From the NCBI GenBank assembly GCA_032629725.1, contig JAFEVB010000009.1, forward strand, positions 461,105 through 525,104: a DNA stretch of 64,000 nt, in the 5' to 3' direction. This DNA is from Gremmenia infestans. Its lineage: Eukaryota > Ascomycota > Leotiomycetes > Helotiales > Hamatocanthoscyphaceae. Position 1 is the stretch's first letter. Each line of letters opens with the position of its first letter. Positions 49,396 to 59,565 of the stretch are shown one piece after another. The position numbers and the translations under genes were made by a program. The notes under the pieces are model-generated. The model was not told the DNA's origin. It ran no database searches and saw nothing but the letters and a program-made list of their open reading frames with translations.

Positions 49396-49836
49396 TATAA
49401 TAATGTCTTCTTATAAGGTGTAAGAACCTATTTGCTTCTCCCCGTTTAGTAGCAAGCTTCTTGAAAGTATATTTGAATAATAGTATCAGTAGTGAGAAGT
49501 TTTCTTATTATCTCCAGATCTTGTTATAAATTCTTCGGGCGTCTAAAAATAGGCAATAAAACCTAACAGATCCTTCACCTGATTATGTTTTTGGATCAAA
49601 ATCTAATAGATACAAGGATTAAACAGAATCAGAAGAAGAGGTAAATGTGCTTTGTATATTTGGATACTTTGACTCCTACCTACGAATATCTGTATTTCAA
49701 CCAGCATGTGAGTACCACTAGTACGACAGCTAAAGGATGTACAGCTGATAGAAAACCGACTAAAAAGCCCTTTCATTCGCAAACCAGAACAACAAGTACC
49801 CATATAGAAAGTAGCCAGCTAACAAGCCACTCCAAC
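49396..49836. other. Convergent intergenic stretch, no gene seen
   Basis: 441 bp between two stop codons, AT-rich, presumably the 3' untranslated regions and polyadenylation sites of both genes. Confidence 0.6.
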
Positions 49837-50823
49837 CTATAATTCAACATACCCTTTATCCTTAACAAATGTAGCATGCCACGGGACACCAACCGCCCCG
49901 CTCGCCGCCAACCGCGTATAGAAATCCGCATGCGCAGGCCCATCAACAGCCTGTCCTGCGAGCTTGCCATCCGGCAGCCGCTGGTCCGCGTAAACGAAGC
50001 TGGGAAAGTCAGCGAGCGGTCCCTAGCAAATTTCTATTCCTCTTTATATATGTGGAACAAGGAAAGGAAATTCCTAAAATTAAAGAGAAGTACGGTACAA
50101 GATCTAGATGAGAGCGAGAACTTGCCGGTAGCCCTTCGCTGCGTATGCGCCGTCCGCAACACCAAGCCAGTATGCGGACGCGGCCTTTCCCATACCGCCA
50201 TTTAATAATAGCGGGATAGGGAGTATGGCAACATTGCAGATGTTGCCTGTGTAGATGAATAGTTTGGGGACGCCTGTGGGAAGAGATTCCCAGTGTTTGA
50301 TAGCGTGTTGTGCGGCGATGAAGGGGCTGATTACATTGACGTTTAGGTCGTTGATGACACGAGTCTGCGGAATAATAATCAAAAGTTAGCATTTTCTTTT
50401 CTGGAGATAAGTGAAAAGACGCTTCCTTTCGGGGAATATGTAAACGAAGAGAAACGAAATACATAAACACCACTGAAACGAAAGGGATTGAAAAGTAAAG
50501 AAAGAAATAAAATAAGGCCTTACACTCGGGATAGACAGAGCGGAGTCAGGATCAGACGGCGGAGTGATAGAGCCAGCATTATACACGACCACGCTCGGAG
50601 GCGCCTTGAATTCGCTCTTGACCTTCTCAAAGATGGAAGCCACGAGACTGGGATTGGTATCGGCGAAGTTGGCCTGCAGGGAAAGATAGCCTTTACTGTT
50701 GATGGAGTTTGTTCCGTTGCGTGAGACGAGGGCGACTTTGTATCCATCTGCGGCGAATTTCTCTGAGACAGCAGAGCCGATGCGAGGGCCTGAGCCAAGG
50801 ATGAGGACGGTGCGAGTTGCCAT
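49837..50823 (-). CDS. Atypical short-chain dehydrogenase/reductase
   Basis: Three exons on the minus strand, 50823-50524, 50364-50126 and 49999-49837, give 233 aa. The second intron is a GC-AG intron with the ideal donor GCAAGT; this join gives KGYRFVYADQRLPDG, as expected for the family. The Rossmann start is TVLILGSGPRIGSAVSEKF, an SDR-type glycine motif, and VVVYNAGS corresponds to the NAG motif. The usual catalytic YxxxK is missing: the position four before the Lys in GGMGKAASAY is Gly. This is an atypical SDR, so NAD(P) binding is likely but classical Ser-Tyr-Lys chemistry is not. The neighbouring FAD monooxygenase and Zn2Cys6 regulator suggest a small pathway. The C-terminus reads KDKGYVEL and then stops. 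Confidence 0.87.
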
Positions 50824-50941
50824 TTTATCGAGGATGTTAAGTTAAGAGCTTTAGGTGTTGAGCGGGAGGTTTGCAGAGAATGAGCTGACTAGATCAAGGT
50901 TAAAAAAGAAGTGTTATTATGTCTAGAGGAAAGAGGCTTGC

Positions 50942-50950
50942 TTATATATA
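50942..50950 (-). promoter_or_regulatory. TATA box of the dehydrogenase gene
   Basis: A TATATATAA-type word on the minus strand about 120 bp upstream of the ATG at 50823. Confidence 0.45.
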
Positions 50951-51135
50951 TCAGTGATCGGTTCTATAAGCCGCGCGGGGGGGAGGATTAATCGCGCGTG
51001 GAATGGGGAATAATAGTAGATTGCAGCCTTACATTCCATTTTTCTCTTAGACCTGTGCTCCTTTAGGCGGAGTGGACTCTGCAACGTTCAAATAAAGAAC
51101 TCTGTATGCAGAATGTCATAACTCAGGATTCAAGG

Positions 51136-51159
51136 CGCGCGGCTTAAGTAAGCCGCGCG
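51136..51159. promoter_or_regulatory. Perfect inverted repeat, CGG-N10-CCG Zn2Cys6-type site
   Basis: Two 11-bp arms, CGCGCGGCTTA and TAAGCCGCGCG, are separated by AG. Inside, inverted CGG triplets are spaced by exactly 10 bp (40-42 and 53-55 of the 511xx numbering). A third copy of the arm lies at 50967-50977. CGG triplets in this arrangement are classic Zn2Cys6 dimer sites (Put3-type spacing is N10). Confidence 0.7.
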
Positions 51160-51976
51160 GGTGCGGGGCTTTGAAATCATACAGAAAATTCGAGTCTATG
51201 CTTTTTTGATTGCAATGAGATGACGGACATCGTCTTAACTCCTACCGCTTCCCGCCGCACTATGGAGTACTACGAGGTGAAATGCGCCTGGCTGTAAGTC
51301 GAAGCTGTCTGCTACGTGACTTTGAGGATCGGGTATTGATTGCTACTAGGTCCCCCAACGGCGGAAGCACTACTGTATGGTCTGTTTTTGCTCCAAAAGA
51401 AGATGCGTCGGACCAAGAATACTCGGATGTGGTACCGCAGATGAATGCTAGTACTAAGTCAATCGGCCGAGTGTATATAAAGTTACCACTTTGTCGCTGC
51501 GAGTATTTCTAATCATGCAGTGGATATCTAACATCTACGAGACAAGCTATGCTTCACGGTACATAGATTTAGTTGGTTTGGGTTCAGCTTTGATCTCTAA
51601 TATAAACGCTACAAGCGAAGCCATTAAGAAAGAAGTCATCATAATTCGGAGAGCAGATTACTTTCAAAAGACAACAACGTTCACTCATAGTGGTTCCAAG
51701 AATATCAATTCAAATTCCTGATTCTACCAAGTGATAGTACATTTAACCTATAGACTTTCTCTAGCATATTCCTGCTCAGTTCCATCGACATGGACGCTTA
51801 AATGCATAGCTCTACAAGTAATGAATTAACCTAGTTGTACAAGTTACAGCCAATAAAACGATACAAAGGCCCGTTGACTCCAAAGGCTACCGCAAATGTT
51901 TCTACTTCCTTTGGCGCCCAAACACTACCCATATTGCAAAGATAAACTTCTTATACAGCATAATTCCACATCTTCT

Positions 51977-53396
51977 CTACTTCTGCACGGTAGACTCCAC
52001 CTCAGCCATATCCGAGAGCCACGAGAACGGAGGCAAGCTCCCAAGCACTGCACCAGCGAGCTTCACAAGCCACCCTGCCGAACTCAAGTATCCATACAAG
52101 AAGAAAGACCCAAAAGCATTAGTCTTCAACGCACCGACACGCCCAGAGTGCAAGACCTGCTTCTCCCACTCACTCAACGTGATCTCGCGCTTGAAGAACT
52201 TCTCGAGCATCAGGGCCTGCATCGCGCTCTGTGTGGTGCTGAGAGCCACATGCGGACGCATCAAGTTCAGTGCTTCGCCGGTTATCAAAACCGTGCCATC
52301 GAAAGCGGTCGCGCGGGGGCAGGACACGTCGCTGATGGCTGTGATGAATGGCTGGGTGGTTTTTTGAACCATCTCTGAGAATGGAGCGCACATGACTTTG
52401 GAAGCAAGAACGACGTACGCCGCCCATTCAGAAGGTCGCATGGTGCTGACGGAGAGGGTGTTGCGATGAACGATTCCTGAGGTGTCGGTCATGATATTTT
52501 CCAGTTCTGGTGATCCCGCAGTTACAGGATGATACCAGACCCAGTTATAGCGGCGGTGACCGGGAACGATTGAACCATCAGTTCCGGGAATGATATACCT
52601 GATAGGCGTTAGCAAGCAGCCAGAAAAGACCAAAGGAGCAGTCTCACAGCAGGATGTATCCATTATTGAAGGAGTTGTAACTAAGAATTGGGTCGAATGT
52701 CTTTTTGGCCTCTTCTGAAACTTCGGATTCAGGAACCGTGCCGCGAAATGCAACATATCCTGCATATACGCGCTCTATCCCAGTGAAGATGGCGCTGCGC
52801 AGAGCCGAGTTAGCACCATTTGCAATAATGACAATATCAGCTGAAAGGTTTTCTTTCTCCTTCTGGTTCAGCAGGTCCTCGTATGTGATCTCTACTCCGG
52901 AAGTAATTCGCCTGAGGCCCGTGACACGCTTTCCAGAATCAAATACAGTGACACCGTCTCCTTTCTCCGGCTCTGGAGGATTGGGACAGAAATTGCTCGA
53001 AAAGCCATCGAAATTGGCGCGGAGATGATGGTATATAACACCCCAGGAAGTCATCTGGAGCGGCTTGTTGAGATAACGCGTGACAGCGGCCGCTTTGTCG
53101 AGGAATTGAACACCAGGACTGTGGATTGACCACGACTCTGCTGTGCGATCATGGCGTTCCATGAACTCCTCAAAGATTGGATGGGTGGTGATTCCGGCAG
53201 CAAGGTCATCACGTTTAGACTCTGGGTTCTGCTCGAGAATGCGGATGTTGTGACCAAGGCGCTTGAGCACGATGCCGTTCATCAGGCCCGTGTTGGAGCC
53301 ACCGATCTGTGGGGGAGTCGCCGCGTCAGTAAGCGTGACAAGGACAGGGAAAGGATTGAAGGCATTGTCAATGAACCTACGATTACAATGTTCATC
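51977..53396 (-). CDS. FAD-dependent aromatic-type monooxygenase
   Basis: Three exons on the minus strand, 53396-53382, 53306-52648 and 52598-51977, give 431 aa. Exon 1 is only 15 nt and encodes MNIVI; the join restores the nucleotide-binding start MNIVIIGGSNTGLMNG. Donors are GTAGGT and GTGAGA. Class A flavoprotein hydroxylase features follow: an Arg/Glu-rich helix after the GGSNTG loop, DIVIIANGANSALR (the DG-type motif region) at about residue 165, and a second FAD motif DGTVLITGEALNLMRPH at about 330. That motif normally has Gly-Asp; here it is Gly-Glu. The C-terminal 60 residues are hydrophobic and could contact membrane. The likely reaction is NAD(P)H-dependent hydroxylation of an aromatic or heteroaromatic substrate. 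The closest recalled relatives are 2,6-dihydroxypyridine 3-monooxygenase-like enzymes. Confidence 0.92.
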
Positions 53397-54366
53397 GTGG
53401 AAGCGCCCAGCTTGCTGATGGTGATATTGTACTATTGGTTGTACTCTTGGTTGTACGAATGTATCATGGTTTGTTGATACGGTCAGCCTTGGCGGAGGTA
53501 GGTATGTCCTAATCGGAGGAAATAAAGGAAGCGACGTCTCTCGTTTTCAATAATACTCGGCGGTGAACTTCATATCGTGGAATTTCAATTATTCGTTGGT
53601 AGGTGGACGGCGAGAGCGACATCCAATAGTACCCTAACCCTCATTAGGTAACTACCAGTATAATACATATAGCACCCTAACCCGAGTTACCGAGTAGATA
53701 TAAAAATGTGAATTCATTATTCATATACTGCAGAGCTTTATTATCAAGTTGTTGTTGATAGATTAACCTCCAAGCATGTGAAATATTCCCAATTCCATCT
53801 ACATGGCATTCATCTGTTTCACACCTACTACCTGGCTGAATTCATTGCACAATTTGCACAAACCATTTTCATTATTCATGTATAGCTCGTATAGCATGTA
53901 TCATATTCCATACTACTGTGTACGTCTACTGCGTTCATATTTTAGATAAATAAGGTACAGCTTTCCCTCGGGTAATATGTCTGAAGCTTCTTAATATATA
54001 TTGCCATTCGTCACGGCAATTTTCATAATTCTGGATGAAGACACAGTACGCTACATAGCCCAGATCAGATTCCCCTTTCTACGAGGTATACTATTTTCAT
54101 TTATAGAAACTTTGCGTCTCTAGGCAGGAAGCTTAATTCTATAGCAGTCTCGTCCACCTTCAACCACGGAGAGAATCCACTTTGTACGACCGTCAACTCG
54201 GTTGATCTTACCGCGAAGTCATACCGATGAGGTCGTTTAATCGCTAGGCACCATATGTTCTTGGCTGTACACTTAAGAGGCGTTCACAAGAGGCCTTCCA
54301 CCACCATAATGTTGATCTTGCATGCCATATTAAGTCTACCTTTATATCCTCCATCTTCTGTCAACA
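53397..54366. other. Divergent intergenic region, no gene seen
   Basis: 970 bp between divergent genes, AT-rich, probably holding both promoters. The word ACCCTAACCC appears twice (about 53631-53702) as short isolated CCCTAA-like words, not a telomere array. Confidence 0.55.
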
Positions 54367-55557
54367 ATGGGTAATACTTCAGCTCAGAGTCAAGCTGCGA
54401 CCACTTCATCAATAGTGGTAATTATTCTTGCCATCATTTCCGTCATCCTGCGCTTCGTCACTCGCAGGATCAACAAAATTGGCCTTGGACCAGATGACTG
54501 GTGGGTTCTCATTGGTCTATCCTTCACCATCTTAATCGGAGGCCTTCTTCTATATGGTACGGTGTATCATGTATATTCATCGAGTTCTATTTTCTAATAG
54601 ATTTGATATAGGAGTGATATCTGACCCCAGCGGTGGGCAGTTTGTCGATCGCGACTCACCCACATTCGATTACGCTCTACATGTCACTTACCTCAAAGTC
54701 ACTTTTACTACGGCCGTCTTCTACTTTACAGTCGTAACATCCATCAAGATCTCTATTCTACTCATGTACCGTCGTGTTTTCAGTATCGACAAATTCCGCC
54801 GTCAATCGTTCATGGTTGGTGGCATTGTTGTGCTCTGGTGGTTCGTTGGTACACTCCTCACAATTGTTGGCTGTATTCCCATCCACCGCTTCTGGGTTGG
54901 CCCTTCAGCTGGGGGCTACTGCTTCGATCTGAACATATTCTGGACGGGAATGGGTGTGGCAGAGCTCGTTATTGATACAGTGATTCTAGTCCTCCCGATA
55001 GGCATTGTGGTGAAGCTGTGGATGCCTCTGCAACAGAAAATATTGGTAATAGGCGTCTTCTTGCTGGGAGGCTTGTATGTCTTCCCACTCCACATATATT
55101 CATTTCTAACAAAGGACAAAGTGTTATTATTACAGGCCTTATTCGCGTGGTACTTGGTTACAAACCTGGCAGCCGAAACGCCGCATTTCCAAAGGCTGAG
55201 CTGTGGTCTGCAATTCATATTGGTATTGCCATCGTCTGCGCCTGTCTTCCAACACTTCGTCCGCTCCTCAATCGAGTCACTGCATCCGCGTCCTCCCTAA
55301 ACCACCGAACGTACGGCACTCGATCTGGTATGAAAAGTGGATCGGGCGACTATACCGGCAGTTCGAATGCTGGGTCCAAGAATAGAGCACCAGGAGGAAA
55401 GCCAGAAGAATTGGCTCTGGAGAACATGAGCAGTGCAAACACTCTTATTGATCCACATACGGATACTATGCGATTGACAGGTGAGGGTGGAAAGCTGAGT
55501 GCATATAATCAGCCTGAATCAATGTTTGCCCTTTCGAAATATAGAGGGAATGTATAA
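54367..55557 (+). CDS. Fungal rhodopsin-fold integral membrane protein (second copy)
   Basis: Three exons, 54367-54556, 54612-55074 and 55122-55557, give 362 aa. The second intron is 47 nt with a GTATGT donor and TTCTAAC branch site. Seven hydrophobic segments are seen, with the family hallmarks FVTRRINKIGLGPDDWWVLI after helix 1, KISILLMYRRVF after helix 3 and LWSAIHIGIAIVCACLPTLR near helix 7. A polar, Gly/Ser-rich C-terminal tail of about 90 residues follows. It is the SAT-like/PTH11-like 'rhodopsin domain' family, with no CFEM domain. Its N-terminal half resembles the first copy only in general layout, so the two are not recent duplicates. Function is unknown; a plasma-membrane receptor role is inference. 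It is divergent from the FAD monooxygenase gene. Confidence 0.92.
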
Positions 55558-55841
55558 TATTCCATACAACAGAAAACAGGCATGAACAATAAAGCACTCC
55601 GTGGAGTAATTCTCTAGTCACCACTGGACTGCCAAAGTTTCTCTTTGCATTCACATTCTTGAGTAAGTCATTCACACATCATCCCTTCTAATTACGGAAT
55701 CGACGCATTCAATCACCCCTAAGCATCCAAAGGCTTGTGTACTTAAACTTCTCATGATGCTTCTATTATGCTTGAAGCTTCTCTTTCCTTCTTCAACAAG
55801 TACTGCGCAGCGACTATAAGCAACATCAAGTATCACGCATC

Positions 55842-56756
55842 ATGTCTTCCTATAAACGTAACCCATCTTCGCATGGCGAAGGTCACCGCTCTCGCAGCCA
55901 AAGAGACCAGAAGAGCAGCTCCTCAGCCCATCCACGCAGCGGCAGCAGCAGAGCCCATCTTCCAACCACCGAACAAGGACAAGGATCTCTCATGCCATCC
56001 CTCGACATCCGAAGCAAAACCTCATCGCTTAGTCAACCCATGGGTGCTAGTAGATCTCTTCTCTCGCGCACCGGACAAGGACAAAGATCTCGGATGCCAG
56101 CCCTCGATTACGTCCCTCTGGTAGTACCAAGATCAGCACCTCCCTCGTACAAGCAAGACCCCACACGTCTCCCATCCTATAACAAACATCCGCCATCCTC
56201 TTCCAACGTTCCAGTCTCCAGCGCCGCCTCAAAATCAACCCACGACCAGAGAATGGCCAGCCGCCAAACGCAAATCACCACTCTTCCCCCTGCCGACCGC
56301 CAACAACAAGAAGAATGGGCACAAGCCCAGCTGTGCACTAATGCCGGTGCTTGTCTTGCAGGCTGGTCCTGGGTGCGGACGGAGAACAGCGGCGGTCTAT
56401 CCGGCTATCGCTGCCAGGGACGCTCGCATTTCGTGACGGACGAGCTGCTGGGGCGGGGGGAAGCAACGTGCTATATGAGGGATATGACTCTCTACGATAT
56501 ATACAAGGAAACGAGGTGGGAGGGCCCGTATAACCAGGTGCAGGTTGCGGCTATGCGCGGTCTGAGTGTGGAGGGGTATAAGGCACATATGGCGGACATG
56601 AAGGTGCAGATTGAGTGGTTGCAGTCGGTGGGGAGGTGTCCGTTTAATGCGGAGGCAAAGGAGGAGGAGATGGTGCTGGCGAGTCAGGCGGGTCGCGTGG
56701 GTAGGTTAGATAGGTGGCCGATGAGAGAGGGTGGGAGGTATGGGTATAGGAGGTGA
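55842..56756 (+). CDS. Hypothetical protein, disordered N-half and Cys-containing C-half
   Basis: A single-exon frame of 304 aa that I do not recognise. Residues 1-145 are Ser/Pro/Arg/Gln-rich and likely disordered, with an imperfect internal duplication around GQGSLMPSLD and GQRSRMPALD. Residues 150-300 look folded and carry four cysteines: two in LCTNAGACLAGW, one in GYRCQG and one in ATCYMRD. A patterned segment LLGRGEATCYMRDMTLYDIY follows, and the tail is Arg/Gly-rich. No signal peptide is seen, so it is probably intracellular. The start at 55842 is the first ATG in frame after a pyrimidine-rich leader. High codon coherence over 300 codons and the two-part composition support a real gene. 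Confidence 0.63.
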   Translation: MSSYKRNPSSHGEGHRSRSQRDQKSSSSAHPRSGSSRAHLPTTEQGQGSLMPSLDIRSKTSSLSQPMGASRSLLSRTGQGQRSRMPALDYVPLVVPRSAPPSYKQDPTRLPSYNKHPPSSSNVPVSSAASKSTHDQRMASRQTQITTLPPADRQQQEEWAQAQLCTNAGACLAGWSWVRTENSGGLSGYRCQGRSHFVTDELLGRGEATCYMRDMTLYDIYKETRWEGPYNQVQVAAMRGLSVEGYKAHMADMKVQIEWLQSVGRCPFNAEAKEEEMVLASQAGRVGRLDRWPMREGGRYGYRR

Positions 56757-57100
56757 GGGGTGGGTGAAGAAGAGAGCAGGAGTTGGTGGGGATTTAAGGG
56801 GGTGTGTGGTAGTTCTCTAGTAGTAGGATCCGTAGAACCGATCGTTATTTGAGTTAATGGTTACCTAATATATCGTAGTTTTCAACATATGTTCTTTCCG
56901 TAGGGTCTAGCATACCTATCTGGCCCAGTAGAAGTGAAACTCACATTGGCGGCCCGGATCTAGGGAGGTGCATGCAAATAATCGCTGATAGCTAGCAGGT
57001 ATGAAATACTTTGAGTTGTATGAAGGTGGCTATAAACATAGAGGTACTGATTCCTTCTCATCTTGCACTTCTGCTATATCTCGCACTTCTGCTATATCTC
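56757..57100. other. Convergent intergenic stretch, no gene seen
   Basis: 344 bp between two stop codons. A direct repeat of CTTCTGCTATATCTC occurs near 57067-57099. Confidence 0.55.
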
Positions 57101-57580
57101 CTAGTGCCGTCCCATCACCGAAGGATCTCCTTGAGTCCAGATGGCCTTCAACACCCAATACTTGATCTTCCATAATCCGTCCGCATCATCCCTCACCAGG
57201 TCGATTAAATACTCTCCACCGACAAGATAATTGGGAGCATCGGGCTCTCTTCCCTTTCCGGGTGGCCAATGCTGCGACTGTGCATGAGCCGTAAGAGAAG
57301 CAGTATCAGCTCCATCCTTGTAATCGATGCGGATATTGCTAGTGATGTGCTGAGTATCCATAGGTCCAACCATAGCTAGGACTGTGTCTCGAATGACGGA
57401 GGTGCCAGAGACGACCTCTTTCTGTTCACCATTGTGAATTTCAAAGACGAGATCTTCTCCGGCACATGCAGACATAAACATGGGGATGTCGTTCCGGTCG
57501 AAGCCTATTACGGCGCGATACAAGGCATCGGTGATGGCTTCCCGTGGGGTAAGGGAGGTGAGGTTTTGTGTGTAAGGCAT
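57101..57580 (-). CDS. SnoaL-like (NTF2-fold) domain protein
   Basis: A single-exon 159-aa frame. It begins with MPYTQNLTSLTPREAITDAL, followed by the helix-strand pattern RAVIGFDRNDIPMFMSAC and DLVFEI, then strands around HITSNIRIDY, SLTAHAQSQHW and the closing WKIKYWVLKAIWTQGD. This is the alpha+beta barrel of the SnoaL-like/NTF2 superfamily, at the normal length of about 150-160 residues. Fungal members act as cyclases, dehydratases or isomerases in metabolite pathways, but many have no assigned role. The gene is not within the PKS cluster. A TATA-like word is about 150 bp upstream. The fold is fairly sure; the reaction is unknown. Confidence 0.87.
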   Translation of the reverse strand: MPYTQNLTSLTPREAITDALYRAVIGFDRNDIPMFMSACAGEDLVFEIHNGEQKEVVSGTSVIRDTVLAMVGPMDTQHITSNIRIDYKDGADTASLTAHAQSQHWPPGKGREPDAPNYLVGGEYLIDLVRDDADGLWKIKYWVLKAIWTQGDPSVMGRH

Positions 57581-58887
57581 ATTGGGTAGATTGTAAGAAG
57601 ATGGTGCGCGACAGATAGTTCTCAGTGCTTCTTGGCACTAATTGCGATATGATAAAATGATGATCTTATGGATGCTTGGATGCTTGGATGCTTAGAAAGA
57701 TATCTACGAGTGACTACAAGTGGGACTCTATATATATGAAAAGTAAAGCAGACGCTGAACTCATGGCTTATGGCTGGATTACAGGTGATTGTCCTGGATA
57801 GCTTAGTGAATTATCTAATTGGTCTCAAAGTATAGTAAGCCAAGCGTTCAAAGCTAATGTGGAATTTAATTGGTCCTATAATATATATACATACTATTTC
57901 TGTATACACCTACGATATAAGAAGTAATCCAAATGTGTGACAAAGCTGATTGGCGGGTTTGCGTAAGCCAATCTAATACCGCGGTTCTGCCTCTACGTAA
58001 GCCACTCGAACCATACCACATGCCTATTGAGCTCTCTCGGTACTGCAACCCACCCATGATTGCTTAGTCTGGGCAGTGGCAGTGGTAGTGGTAATTGCAG
58101 TGATTTTATAATGATACTATATACTATAGTAGTAGTAGTGGTTATAGTAGTCCTGCGCTGGTATTATGGTAATTGTTTGAGTGATACTAAATTTTAGTAG
58201 CACCATGGTTCTATGGTTCTCTGGAAGTGAGAATGGGCTAGTGGAGACCATTACCTGGATCGAATCAAATGCTTCCGGAGATAATGCAGCATCATAGGAA
58301 GCAGTCTATTTATTTAACACCGTAACTTAAATCCGCCCCCATAGGCCACGTGAAGTGGAAGATGCGAAGAGGTGATGCCTCTTCGCTGACTAAGCGACGC
58401 TAAGTCACATGACCCGAGAGATCGGAATTTCCTTATCTCAACATAATCTTAGATATAATAATATATCGAATGTAATATTATAATACTATTAATAAGTAGA
58501 GATTTAATTGACTTCCTAGGTATAAAATATAGTTACTAGTGAAATCGGCCTCTGCTTTATACAATTTAAGAATTTGATTTGCTCTAAACTAGCGCAAGGG
58601 TAGAAAATTCAGCTTAGCACCTACTAACATCAACAGAAAGATGGCTTCTTGAATCAACAAATAATTTTCAAGAAGGCCTAAATATTTAGTCCTACACTTA
58701 GCCAGCCTGCGAGACTAATGTTCCAGGCACTGCACCCTCCCTCGAGTACTCTCATATTCTTAACCGCGGCAACAACAATGCATGTTTTGAACCCAGCTTC
58801 GTATATTCTCAACACTGCGTCTCGACTCATGCCAAAAGGCTCTAAATCGTCCGAAAATCGCGTGAGTGGGGATATAGCACCGCCGAC
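57581..58887. other. 1.3-kb AT-rich stretch, promoter of SnoaL gene and decay
   Basis: No supported gene. A TATATATATGAA-type word at 57727-57738 could be the TATA element of the SnoaL-like gene. An imperfect TAG/TGG triplet-rich patch lies at 58070-58150. Confidence 0.55.
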
Positions 58888-59481
58888 CTATTCACCAACG
58901 AAAATGCGTAAGAGAGCGCGTCGATATTTCCTTACGTCTTCTGGCGAACAATTGTCGATGATCCACTTATCCATGTCCGATATACCCGTGAAAGGTCTAT
59001 AAGGAATGGTGCGAGGGAAGTTGGTAGAGATTGGGGCTTTCCGGAGCACGGAGAGAATTAGCCAGTGGTACTTACTGCTGTTGGTTGGGAACGTTGCAAT
59101 TTCTTCTTCCGGAAAGGAGCGTGCTCGGGGGAAAATGGATGCAAAGAGCGTTGGATCGGAAGACCATAGTGTTCTTGTACGCTCATCGTCGAAGAGTGCG
59201 TTTTCGAACGCTGCCTGGGGGTTGTTGTAGTGGAAAAATCGAGAATAGAAAATGGGGCTGATGACTTGTAGTGTCACGCTGGGTAGCCTGGCTGGCGCTT
59301 GGTCTTCGTCTTCTGAAGGTGGTGACGAGCAAAGTCCGGACTCGGGGATCAAGGAGGACTTCATCTCATCTTTCGAAAGGCTTGATCTCGAGACAGCCAG
59401 AGATTGAAAGATTTCGAGCTTGTGGCTGTGTTCACCACACGTGTTGTAGGTCACTGATATGGGCGCTGGATGGTTCTCCAC
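58888..59481 (-). pseudogene. Fragment resembling the C-terminal part of DUF1365 proteins
   Basis: An open frame of 197 aa on the minus strand. Blocks such as SVTLQVISPIFYSRFFHY, FDDERTRTLWSSDPTLF and the end WIIDNCSPEDVRKYRRALL remind me of the C-terminal half of fungal DUF1365 proteins. The N-terminal half (about the first 200 residues of that family) is not seen upstream. Upstream sequence instead belongs to the opposite-strand monooxygenase relic that starts within 100 bp. So this looks like a truncated copy left by rearrangement. It could instead be the last exon of a gene whose earlier exons I failed to join. Family recognition is from memory of short blocks and is tentative. Confidence 0.42.
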
Positions 59482-59565
59482 AGCGTTCTTGAGGAGAAGA
59501 CGGAAGCTACGTTCAAGAACACTAGCAATTTGTCAGGAATTTGCTGCTTTGGAAACATGAGTAAA

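Larger units (their letters stand above)
50824..51976. promoter_or_regulatory. Upstream region of the dehydrogenase gene with GC-rich sites
   Basis: A 1.15-kb stretch without a supported gene. Its left part is the dehydrogenase promoter: a TATA word near 50942-50950, a TAAGCCGCGCG half-site at 50967-50977 and the inverted repeat at 51136-51159. The right part, to 51976, is the 3' flank of the monooxygenase gene. Confidence 0.6.

Noticed and set aside
53631..53702. ACCCTAACCC words as a possible telomere array
   Set aside because: Only isolated words separated by unrelated sequence, not a tandem array.
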